From positions 1-64,000 of the forward strand of contig JBBHKE010000831.1 of NCBI GenBank assembly GCA_037447655.1: a stretch of DNA of 64,000 nt, read 5' to 3'. Every line of letters starts with the position of its first letter. The stretch's first letter is position 1. This DNA comes from Zygnema cylindricum (taxonomy: Eukaryota > Streptophyta > Zygnematophyceae > Zygnematales > Zygnemataceae). A program made the position numbers and the translations under genes. The notes under the pieces were generated by a model. The model was given only the letters and a program-made list of their open reading frames with translations. It searched no databases and had not been told where the DNA came from. Of the stretch, positions 1-9,946 are shown one piece after another.

Positions 1-302
1 CTCTCTCTTTGTGTCTCTCTTTCATTTTTAGTGAGGCTTTAGTCTGGATGTTGTGCTTCCTGATACTCTGGAATAACCATTTTTGCATACTTTTCATCTC
101 TGCTTTGTTGTTTTACTTTCTGTAATTCTGAAATTTCTGAAATTTTTGTAATTTCTGGAATCTCTTTCATTTCTGGAATTTCTGAAATTTTTGTAGTTTC
201 TGGAATTTCTGAAATATCTGAAATTTCTTTCTTTTCTGGAATTTGTACTTTCTGTTATTTCTAAAATTTCTGAAATTTCTGTATGTGTGTTCGTTGCCGC
301 AG
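1..302 (+). other. 3' part of a VPS13 intron with a short-unit AT-rich tandem repeat
   Basis: This stretch precedes the first recognisable VPS13 exon and ends in a normal acceptor (TTGCCGCAG at 294-302). From about 120 to 285 it is an imperfect tandem repeat of units such as GAAATTTCTG. Open frames across it on the minus strand (rich in NSRN and NFRNSRN) are products of the repeat and not genes. No exon is seen. Confidence 0.6.
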
Positions 303-913
303 GAAATGGAAAGCGAAAGCAAAAACGAAGGAACTGGATTGGCCCACAGAAAAAGACAAAGATCTGGTAGCCCAACTGCCTCCAGGTGGCACCGTCCCAT
401 TGCTCCAAAGGTTTGTCTCTTTTTGCAAGGTCTTACCCAATTCCTGATTTTTCCTGATGGTTCTTCACCAGCCCAGGGAGTAGTCCCCCTTTCTCGCCCT
501 CTCTTTCATAAACTTCCTCTGCCTCTCCGTCTCTCTCTCCCTCTCCCTCTCCATCTCCGTCTGTCTCCCTCTGCCTCTCCCTCTCCCTCTCTTCCTCCCT
601 CTCCCTCTCTTTCTCCCTCGCCCTCTCCCTCTCCCTTCCCTCCCCCTCCCCTTTGCTCTCCCCCTTGTAGGCAGGATTTTACTGTCAGGCAATGTAAGTT
701 CTTGTGCTCCTTCTTTTCAACCATTTTTTTTTCTTCATTTTTGTTTTTCTGTTGGAGTAAATGGGAACTTATATGAATTAGCTAAACATGACCTGAGGCC
801 TTCTATCGCTCTCCCTCTCCCTCTCCCTCTCTCTCTCTCTCCCTCTCACTCTCTCCCCCCCTCTCTCTCTTCCCTTCTATGCATGTAACAGATTATAAGT
901 ACTACATTTGATT

Positions 914-947
<34 letters not shown>

Positions 948-3417
948 CATTACATATGTGATTCTAGGGCCTGCAGTTTAAAACAAATTTTGCACATATC
1001 ACACTGTAAATTATCACGTTATTTTCTATTTTTTCTCATAGTCAGTATGGGAATGCAGCTAAAAACTCTTTTTTGCGTATTACTGAATGTAAATTATCCA
1101 CATCAAAATTAGTATTTATTTGGGATCCAATCTATTTAATTTATTGGACATGCAGTTCAAGTATGATACTCCTCCGAAGAATGGACGAGGGAGCAATTCC
1201 GGTTTCTCTCGATTTAGACTCTTTGTCCCGTGCGACCGAAATCACATTAAAAAATCCATCTCCTCAGGGAACCAATCAGCTTCTGCCACTTGGCGTAAAA
1301 CTGAGCGTTCCTACCACGGATAATCCGACACGGGCAATATCCTTATCTCACCGATACTTGATAGAAAATAAAACTCCCCAGGCAATGCTCGTCTGTCAGG
1401 ACGGCTCATTGGTTAGTTCCTCATTTCTTCTTTTGTTTTCCCTTTTTTTTTCATTTCCCTTTTTCTTCATTTCCCTTTTTTTTTTCCCCCTTTTTTTTCC
1501 CCCTTTTTTTTTTCCCCTTTTTTTTCCCCTTTTTTTTTTTTGCCGTGTATGGGTGTGTCTGTTAATATGAACTGTTTGTACTTTAAATTGGAAAGAGTTT
1601 GTGGGTTGTTGAAAATGGGAATCTCTCACAGTCTGACATTTGTTGGCTGGAAAAGTTCTAAAGATGATTTTTTGTTCCTTTATTATATGTTTTTCTTTTG
1701 TGCTGGTTTTTCCTCCCTTCCTCCCTCCCTCCCTCTCCTCCTCTCTTTCTCTTTTTCTCCCTCTATGCATGGAGAAGCAAAACCGTTACTTGCTCCGTAT
1801 GACTGTGCGTCGTAGTCATATGGTTATAACTTTCTAAAAAATAAATACAAAAAGTTTTGTCGAGGATTTTGTGTTTCAGGATACTAGTGGCACGTGGCAA
1901 CATCTGAACCCTGGAGAACGCATTCCTCTTCACCTGAGATCTCTCCCTTTTGAAGATTCACTTACCGTCTCGGAATCCAGAAGATCACATCCGTTAGATA
2001 TGGAAGAAAATAGTGATGATTCGCCGCAATTTGCAGTTCGATTTCAGCCTTCAAGCAGTTTAAAAAACAAAAAATTGCAAAACACCAAATGGGAATGGTC
2101 AGGTCCAGTTTTTCCTTCTTCCTTAGGTTCTTTCTCACTCAAGGTCAGAGCAACAGATGGGGAGGGAGGAGGAGGAGATGAATTTGGCGGACAAAATTCA
2201 CAACAGTCGGATACTGGAAATTTCGGAGAACAGACTATAATAAAGGATACAAAGGGGAAAAGTCAACAATTATTAGGGCAATCTACTCAAACAATGAGAG
2301 GACTTTCAGGGACACGTGCCACAAGATTCTTTCTTGCAGAAGTTTCTGAGGAGGATCCTTCCCTAGTTATGAGCATAAAGCTTCTTAGTACACAATCCGT
2401 TCCGTATCGAATAGAAAACGGATTACGGACAAGTTCTATTTCCTTTTGTCAGAAGGTAAGCCCATAGATTCAAGGACTCAATGATATGTTCACAGTATGT
2501 ATATGTTTCTATCTGAGACTACTTAATTTGACTTTATTGTAGTATACATTTAATCAGGCAATGGGGAATGGATTAGCGCAGTATATATATTGTTAATGCA
2601 TTTTCCAAGGGATATAGTTTTCAAGGTTTCCAGTTTATCTCCACTTCGATCTTACATGTGAAATATGTACTTCAATAACCTTTATGGTACATTAATAAAC
2701 AATAACAGACACGTTTTAACTCTGTCACGATTCGTCTTTTCCCAGGGAATGGACAATTGGGAACTTCTGGAACCAGGATGTTCCGTGGGATATGTTTGGG
2801 ATGACCTCAGTCTCCCGCGAAAACTGGTTGTCTCTGTAACAGGTACGACCCTTTTGACTTTTTTGATCTTTTTGTTCTTACAAAGCTTAAATTCCACTTT
2901 TTCTTTCAACTTTGCCGACGTTCGTTCGTTCCTAATCCTTCAATTTCCCATTTTTTGTACAACTTAAAACCACAACACCCAAAACCCAAATGCTGACCCT
3001 AATTATTACACTTTCTCCCTCCCATGTTAGTTCCCATTTTCCCAACATTCCTCTCTAATCTTCACTTCCCTCACTCCCCTTCCTCCCTTCCCTCCAGGAT
3101 CCCAAGTTCGTCAAGAAGTAAACCTCGACAAAATCCGGCCGTGGAAATCCCTTCGATACAAACGAAACCCACTCCTCCGATTCGATTTGCCCTTTGGTGG
3201 ACAAGACAATGTGGAGGAAAACGACAAAAACGGTGGTGAGGGAAAACCAGTAGGTTTGGAAGTATATGCCGATGGGTTAACAAGGGTGGCCCATATATGC
3301 CCCCTTGGGAAGCAATATGGGGATTGGAGATCGGTAATGGGAGCTCGGGAGCCCCTATTGGAAGCCGATGTGAGAGTCTCTCTTATTGGTCTCACAGTAT
3401 TGGAGAATGCGAAGCAG
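303..3417 (+). CDS. VPS13: VPS13 lipid-transfer protein, exons 1-5 of the visible part (SHR-BD region)
   Basis: Exons: 303-410, 1156-1411, 1880-2455, 2746-2842 and 3098-3417, all with GT-AG borders and intron phases that fit (2, 0, 0, 1, 0). The translation has the marks of the SHR-BD (VAB-like, DUF1162) region of VPS13: LVAQLPPGGTVPL; SHRYLIENKTPQAMLVCQDG; then NWELLEPGCSVGYVWDDLSL followed by PRKLVV; the NLDKIRPWK stretch; and LEVYADGLTR. VPS13 proteins are very long rod-like bridges that move glycerolipids between membranes at contact sites; this region binds adaptors. The N-terminal chorein part must lie left of the window. Exon 3 has a low-complexity Gly/Glu/Ser-rich insert (about 2140-2260). 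The family call rests on strong similarity to plant VPS13 (SHRUBBY-like). Exact exon ends are inferred from frames and consensus sites. Confidence 0.88.
498..875. repeat. CT-rich low-complexity tracts in a VPS13 intron
   Basis: Two polypyrimidine blocks (about 498-672 and 812-875) are made of CTCCCTCTC-type units. They give open but meaningless Ser/Pro/Leu-rich frames on the plus strand and Gly/Arg/Glu-rich frames on the minus strand. Confidence 0.8.
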
Positions 3418-3439
3418 GTGGGGTTCCTATTACAACAAG

Positions 3440-3590
3440 ACAAAGAGGGAGAAAGAGAGGGGGGGGGAGAGGGAGAGGGGGAGGGAGGGGGGGGAGGGAG
3501 AGGAGGAGAGGGGGAGGGGGGGAGAGAGGGAGGGGGGGAGAGGGGGAGGGGGAGGGGGGGGAGAGCGGGAGAGGGAGAGAGGGAGAGGGG
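3440..3590. repeat. G/A-rich microsatellite split by a solo LTR
   Basis: A run of GGGGAGA-type units directly follows the exon 5 donor. The same kind of sequence resumes at 4020-4050, on the other side of the solo LTR at 3591-4019, so the LTR inserted into an existing purine tract. The long Gly/Arg/Glu frames here are not coding. Confidence 0.85.
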
Positions 3591-4019
3591 TGTGAAAGGT
3601 GAAGCCATAGTAGCAAATAGAGTGGAAAGAATGGGAACAGACAGAATGCTCTGTTTTGATTAATGATTTCAAAACTGATACAAAACAGAAAGAAAAGACA
3701 AGCTAAATAGAGAGAATATCTCGAGAGTACCCTCTCGAGAACTGAAACATACTTTCCTATTTTGAAGGGGAACTTGACCCTTCGGTCAAGAGCCAGGGTC
3801 AAGATTTATAACCAGATCTTGACCAGAATCTAATTACGTAAAAACACATTGATTGTAAAACAGAGAAAGACCGAAATACTGAAATCCTAGATACTAGGAC
3901 AGACTGCACAGACTGCAGAATTCTGAATAGCGAAATTCTAGATGACAGAATTCAGAATTTCGCTATATAAAAACATTGAACAGAAACATTAACTTCTATC
4001 AAAGACTACTCTTCTAACA
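3591..4019 (-). mobile_element. Solo Copia-type LTR with a perfect 5-bp TSD
   Basis: The block starts TGTGAAAGG and ends CTTCTAACA. It is flanked by the direct repeat AGGGG (3586-3590 and 4020-4024). It is clearly related, though diverged, to the LTRs of the complete Copia element at 15047-20190: shared stretches include AATAGAGTGGAAAG, CTTGACCCTTC, GTCAAGATTTATAA and CCGAAAT-CCTAGAT. Only one LTR remains, so the internal part was probably lost by LTR-LTR recombination. It lies in a VPS13 intron in antisense orientation relative to the gene. Confidence 0.85.
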
Positions 4020-4193
4020 AGGGGGAGAGGGGGAGAGGGGGAGAGGGGGCAGTTTACACACTGACTTCTGGATGTTTCGGCTTTGTTTGCTTATGTTTTT
4101 CTGGTTTGAGATGGAAACTCTTTTTCTGGTTTGATATGGAAATGCTTTTTCTGGTTTGAGATGGAAATACTTTTTCTGGAGATGGAAGTACAG

Positions 4194-7100
4194 GAGAATA
4201 AGGGAGTTTCTTCTCTAAAGCAGCCCATCCTTTACATGCAAATCACAAGCACTACTTTGGAGTTGGACCTCACTAAGGACTCCCTCTCTTCGGAACTCAA
4301 AGCTCAGGTAAAATTATAAACTATAAACTTTTATAACTATTTATAAACTATTTAAACTGATGTTATTCGCATCATTCTGTCTGTTGGGATTTTGTTTAGG
4401 ATTTTTCTTTTCAAACCCTAAATTTTGCAAGTTCAAAAATTCCGGGGGAGGTTTCAAAGCCTCTGGCACCACTTACAATAATTAGTGTGGATAGTGGATC
4501 CAGCATCCCGTCTCTCCGTTTCTTTTTTCTCCATTTTTTTTTTCTATTTCTTTTTTTTTTCCATTTCTTTTTTTTTTCCCATTTCTTTTATTGCATTTCT
4601 ATCCATTTCTTACGGACACCGTACAATAAATGTCATTGGTTACAAATCCCAAAAGATAATTACTCAAAATTTTGTAGATGCCTTTTACCCAATTTAGTGC
4701 GCCCAATATATATATATATTTTTAACTCGTATGCACTGACCAAAGATTTCAAATCCCAACGAAAAAAAAAAATACAAAAGAAAAAATGTAGATAAAGAAG
4801 AGACATGAGGCATTGTACCCCGTATAATCCGTATGAAAAAAATGATTGACAAACTTCACACCACCAACATAATCTACACAAAAGAGAGAGGGGGAGAGAG
4901 GGAAAGAGAGGGAGGGGAGGGAAAGGAAAAGAGGTGAAGACGTCGCTGAAGCGGTGTTGTTTGCTTCCGGTATCTCTATTTCATTTATATCATTTACATC
5001 CTCCTGGGTCTATTCGGAAATGACCCAACGAAGAAAAAGAGAGATTAAGGGACAGAGAGAAAGTGAGAGAGAGGTAGATGGAGGGAGATGGAGGGGGAGG
5101 GAGTGGAAAGTAAAAACCTTTGCTAAATCCATAATTGTTGCTGCGTACTGGGTATTTCTGTATTTTTGTATTGGGTTCAGAGAGTTGAAATAGACACCAA
5201 ATGGCAAGGAGCTCCCTTTGTGGTCCTCCTTCGACCCTATCGGGAAACAGACAAAATTGCTGACTCTTTACATGCGGCGATAGTCATAAATCGACATTCA
5301 TTGGACCCACGACATTTGCGTTACGCCTCTATCCTTCTTCAGGTACATTATAAACTCAAATTGCTGTCCCTTTTTCCTTCTACGGATGTGTTAGGAACAA
5401 ACTTTAAAGACAATTTTTATTTTGGGACGAGTTATTATTATTGACTTATTTGTTCCTCAAATTGTGTCATCTCTAGTGGCATTGTTGAATATCAAACAAC
5501 ACCGCTTTTCATAAAAGAAACCATCAGTGTGAATGCAAAATTAGAGTTGGTTGTTTTTATTTTAAGAGTGAATGGATGTACAGCTGTGCAAATAGTGTTA
5601 ACAATTCATTTTCTGCGGTCCATGTTCATAAAAATTGAGAAATTTATCAACTCTAATAGTTATTTATGGTGTAAGACTCTGTCCTGTTTGCCACTTTCCT
5701 GGTGTCTTTCTTTCTCTCTCTCTCTGTTGAGGAATCGGGTCTATTCTGTGGCTTTCTTAGGTGCATTGGCTCTATAGGACATTCGCTAGTGAGGAATGCG
5801 TCTAATGTTGAGAATTGTACCGACTGATAACATGACTACAAACGAATCAACGACAACTTGACTAAGAATTTGCAAAAACAACCCTCATGGCGAACGCTGG
5901 GAGAATGGCACTGACATTAGTAGTTATCAATGCGAACACGACTACGGAGTTACTAACACAACTCACACTAATTGTGGTGAAGAGTGTAGCATTATGTTGT
6001 CTCACAACTGTGTTTTTTTGTCGTTTTGGATATCTCCAGGCAATGGAGTTGAATTTAGACGAGGAGACATTGATGAAATTGGTTCCATTTTCTCGGTCAA
6101 GGACGACTCCTTATACCTATCCTCCGTCCTCTCCAATCTACTTCGAACGTTTTGAGATTCATCCAATTAAGGTATACGGTGAATGAATTTGTTATTGTAG
6201 CAAACCAAAAGATTGTGGTATAGCATTTGATGACATGGCAGCGGACGGAAAATAGGAAGGAAGTAAATATAGAAAAGGACAAAGGGTAAAGAAAGATAAA
6301 TAGTATTTCTTAATTATATTGAAGAATACAGGGCAGTCGTTTAAGTAGAATAGAGGAAGTCACGGATGTGGCTTTTCAAGATCTAGAGAGCTTGTGTTAC
6401 CTGAAAGGTCACTTGGCTCTTTTGCCGAAAAGGCAAAAGTGAGATCCTTAGTTGTCAGTGAGAGCTAAGGATCAAATCTATTTGCAGGCACTACAAAAGC
6501 TACAGTGTGCGCTTCTAAGAAGCGCCAGGAGAAGAAACCAAAAGACAAATAGACAGAGAGTAGAAACAGGAAACTGAAACTAAGATAAAACGGAAAAACA
6601 GGAAACTAGGGCTAAGTAGATACCATAGGCTAGAATGCTATAACTAGCTAGATAACGCAAACTGGAATACCAGTTTGCGTTATTAACAAGGTAGAGCTAT
6701 TCTGAAGATTCTAACAAAGGAAATAATTTTAACATGTGGGAGGGAGAGGAAAAAGGAGAAGGAAAGAAGAATGGGAAGATACTTTCTTTAATCCATATCT
6801 CAAGCTCCAATGAGATGTCATGAGTAGAAGTTAGACTCGTACTTGCCACCTTATGTTCGCAGAAAATAGATTTTGGTCGATGTGCTTTTTGTTCCTCGCC
6901 TATTTTTTGACCAATTGCAAAGCTTGATGATACATAGAATTCTAGCATTATCTAGCATTTCGTTATTTAACTGTTCATCTTCTAGCTACTTTTTTGTCTT
7001 ATTCTAGCTACTGGGAACTATGTCTAGACTATGGATTTGTTTCGATCTACATTAAATATACTTTGACCTTTTCTTTAGGATTGAAGAACCAAGTGACTCT

Positions 7101-9664
7101 TCGAGGTCACGAAAGCTCTTTAAATCCCCAGAGTTCACTCTTTGGGAGTGACATTCTCATCCGGTATTTAAACTGTCTGTAATCTCCAAGTATTCATCAA
7201 AAGTATAATGCAAACAAAAGTTCCTTGTCCTTACTCGCACATCTACTTGACTTTCCATAACCTCTTTTCATTCGTAGTCTTGTCTTCTAATTTAATAGGT
7301 TATGGGCCTAGCAACACGAATTATTTGTCAGCCTCGAAAAATCAGCATTTAATAGTAGCATTTAATAAGGCCCAAATTATTTACACTGTTGTATACTGGA
7401 TGGTTATAGACAATAGGACTAGCGACATCATCATCCACTATTTGAAGGTTTTGCACTTTTGTAACGGCGAGAATTTCACACAAAACGCTAATTTAACAGT
7501 ATTTTTATTTCATTTTTCTGAAAATGGGGCTTCTTTTGGTAAATAACATGCAGATTGTGGCCAGTTTCCAGCCGGGAGCTTTTCAATCGGATTACTCTTC
7601 TGCGCAAGAAACTCTTCGGGCACTGCTCCATTCAGTTATACAGGTAATATTCAGCAATTATTTAGTAATTCAAATTACATTCACTTATTCAGGTTACATT
7701 CAGTTATTCAGGTAATATTCAGTAATTATTCAGTAATTCAAATTGCACTCACTTATTCAGGTTACGTTCAGTTATTCAGGTAATATTCGGTTAGTCAAGT
7801 AATATTCAGTCATTCGGGTAACTTCAAATTAAAAGAAAGAAAAAATATAAGCTTTTTCACTCAAGCAACTGGTTTCATTGGTTTTAAACCTGTACAGAAT
7901 TCAAAAGGAACTCTGGAAAATTCTAAAAAATGCCCCGCGTGAGCTGAAAATTCTGGGGTCACCTACCTTCTTTGATCATTTACAACCAGACAATTAAACA
8001 TGCTTAAAAAAACAGTTATTATTTATGCTTATAATGGGCTTTGTAAAATTGCGACAAAGCCATATAATCAGTGAGAAAGTATTAAACAGCGATTAGTTTG
8101 TAATCCGACTTTATTTCCTTAATGAGTTTTATTAATGGTTTTTTGAAATTAAAATCAATAATTCTGTTAAAAATGGAAATCACGAAATAATGTGGATTGC
8201 CTCTTGATCTAAAAATATTAGGCTAACGCCTGGATTTGCATCGTCATTCTGCAAATAAATTCGGCTGTAAAGTCCATATTAATTAAGGTGACAGGTGTAA
8301 TTAAGACCACAATTTTTGCTAAGTCACACCTAATAAAGTAAAATGCGGGTTAAACTGCACTTATTTTATTAAACTGAATCAAAAAATTATGGTAAGTCGC
8401 ATTTTTTTGAATTGTAGGACAAGTTAGGACTGTCTCTAAAGATCTTCAGGTACAAACTGAAACTGAAACCTCTTCCGAAACTGCGATTCTTAGGCGTACA
8501 TGATAATAAACTTTATTATCTACCATAGAGAAGTAGAAATCGTGTAAGAAATTGACTCGTGTTAGAAATCTTTGAAAGAATGTCGGAGGATGTTTGTTAC
8601 TTGTGATTGTTTAGAAATCTCTGAAGATATTTTGGAAGATATGAATGAATTCTTAAAAGACGAGGATGTATATTAGTTGTGATTGCTTAGCAATTTCTTA
8701 AAAAAATTGGAGAATGTGAATGACTTGTTATTGTTCAGAAATCTTTAAAAAGACTTTGAAGGACGTATATTACTCGTAGTTGTTAAAAAATCTCTGAAAA
8801 TATTTTGACTTGTGATTGTAGGTTCCCGCGGTACGGGGGACGACTGTGGAACTGAACGGTGTTCTTTTAACACATGCGTTGCTGTCCTATACACAACTTG
8901 CATTGAAATGTGCTCAACATTATTCATGGTATGTATGGGAATTCTAACTCGTAGACAGGTTTTTCCTTTCCCGTGTTCATAAATGAAAGATGGTTCTACC
9001 GTTTTTTTTGGAGACTTTGGGATACAATTTTTAGCATTTGACAAAGTTCCTTACCCATTTTGCAATCGCTGTTGATCTCGACATTCGTGAAATGTGTTCA
9101 AAGGCTCACCGGTCACCACTATTAGTGTGTTAGTTTATTAGCTAGTTCTAATTATGTTAGCATCGTTAATTTAGAGTAATGTTGGTACAGCTCTTCGAGA
9201 TTACGTGCATTCCACACAAACTCATGTTTTGAACTTCAAAAAGACTTGGTTAACTCCAAGTAGAAAATCTTTGAATGTATGGTGTGGAATGGTAGGAAGG
9301 GTGGGACGGGAGAGAGAGAGTGAGGGAGTGAGAGATGGGAGGGGTTTAGGGACCGAAATCCAATCCAATCCAATCCTTAGGTGTGGAAAATTCATAGTAT
9401 GAAATCTTGCATCGCTTAAGCAATATCCATCTTTTGTTTGAAAACACAAAAAAATATGAGCAAAGGTCCGACTTTCATTTTATTTGCTACAACACGCTCT
9501 ATATTTTATTTACAGGTATGCAATGAGAGCAGTTTATGTTGCAAGAGGGAGTAAACTTCTTCCTCCAAGCTTTTCTTCACTGTTTGATGACTCTTCTTCG
9601 TCTTCTATCGATGTTTTCTTCGACCCTTCGAATGGATCAATCGATGCCATGGGTCTAACACTTG
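4194..9664 (+). CDS. VPS13: VPS13, exons 6-11 (segment between SHR-BD and the C-terminal domain)
   Basis: Exons: 4194-4307, 5181-5342, 6040-6171, 7554-7643, 8822-8928 and 9516-9664. Phases join without gaps (0, 0, 0, 0, 2, 1). Recognisable pieces are the LELDLTKDSL stretch, VEIDTKWQGAPFVVLLRP, IYFERFEIHPIK joined to IVASFQPG, TVELNGVLLTHALLSYTQLA, and MRAVYVARGSKLLPPSF followed by the conserved SSSIDVFFDPSNG. In plant VPS13 these blocks occur in this order just ahead of the C-terminal domain. Intron 8 carries a solo LTR and a Copia relic. Intron 9 begins and ends with tandem repeats that overlap its splice sites. A possible frame at 7080-7182 was not used because exon 8 splices in phase directly to 7554. 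Confidence 0.88.
6214..6716 (-). mobile_element. Second solo Copia LTR (diverged) in VPS13 intron 8
   Basis: The block ends GATTCTAACA, like the LTRs at 3591-4019 and 15047-15471. It shares the GATGACATGGCAGC start region (GAAGTCATGGCAAC in the complete element) and the AAAGGTCACTTGGCTC stretch. The left border near 6213/6214 is judged from family alignment; the flanks AAAGA and AAGGA agree at 4 of 5 positions, so the TSD is decayed. Inside is the palindrome AACGCAAACTGG...CCAGTTTGCGTT (about 6655-6681). Confidence 0.7.
7210..7345 (+). mobile_element. Relic of a Copia 5' end: LTR tail, primer-binding site and first gag codons
   Basis: The sequence CTTCTAATTTAATA followed by GGTTATGGGCC (from about 7308) matches the LTR-end/primer-binding-site junction of the complete Copia element (ACTCTAATA then GGTTATGGGCC), but in the opposite, plus-strand orientation. 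The frame through it reads SNLIGYGPSNTN, against STLIGYGPSNAN at the start of gag in the complete element. Nothing else of the element is visible, so it is a short decayed fragment inside VPS13 intron 8. Confidence 0.6.
7632..7830 (+). repeat. About 69-bp tandem repeat crossing the exon 9 splice donor
   Basis: Units share the order TTCAGTTAT(A/T)CAGGTAATATTC, AATTATT, AGTAATTCAAATT, CACTTATTCAGGTTAC. The first copy contains the last bases of exon 9 and its real donor (CAG|GTAATATT at 7641-7651). Later copies repeat the donor-like CAGGTAATATTC near 7710 and 7779. The array therefore carries decoy donors just downstream of the real one. Confidence 0.8.
8590..8821 (+). repeat. Imperfect tandem repeat that ends in the exon 10 splice acceptor
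   Basis: Degenerate units of roughly 50-75 bp centre on (T/C)TTGTGATTGTTTAGAAATCTCT. Copies start near 8600, 8674, 8730 and 8780. The last one, CTTGTGATTGTAG, is the acceptor itself (AG at 8820-8821). The acceptor appears to be part of the array. Confidence 0.65.
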
Positions 9665-9946
9665 GTATTGTGCCCTTTTTCTCCCAACACCTGTTTTTTT
9701 TTTTTTTTTTGCCTATCGTCCTTGGCTTCAAAAGATTTTTGCTTATACTGTATTCATTTATTTCTTCAATTATTACCTTTCTGCGTTAGAATTTTGCTAC
9801 TTGAATTGGTTCTAGCTTCTTCTCTTCCCATTCCTTGTTTAATATTGTAGCCGAAGCTTAATATACGAGTATGTAAGTCGACAAATGCGATACTACCTTT
9901 TTGTTTAAACATTTTGTGGTGTTTTGTGTTGTGGCTATATAAATAG

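Noticed and set aside
3111-3608. Pro/Ser-rich and Gly/Arg/Glu-rich frames over the G/A tract
   Set aside because: Low-complexity by-products opposite VPS13 exon 5 and its neighbouring microsatellite.
7080-7182. Candidate VPS13 exon with IEEPSDSSRSRKLFKSP or LKNQVTLRGHE
   Set aside because: Exon 8 (ending IHPIK) joins in phase to 7554 (IVASFQPG), which fits plant VPS13. The candidate has no good donor in either frame.
7643-7830. Possible CRISPR-like array
   Set aside because: Units are adjacent and diverged with no spacers, and the host is a eukaryote; it is a minisatellite.
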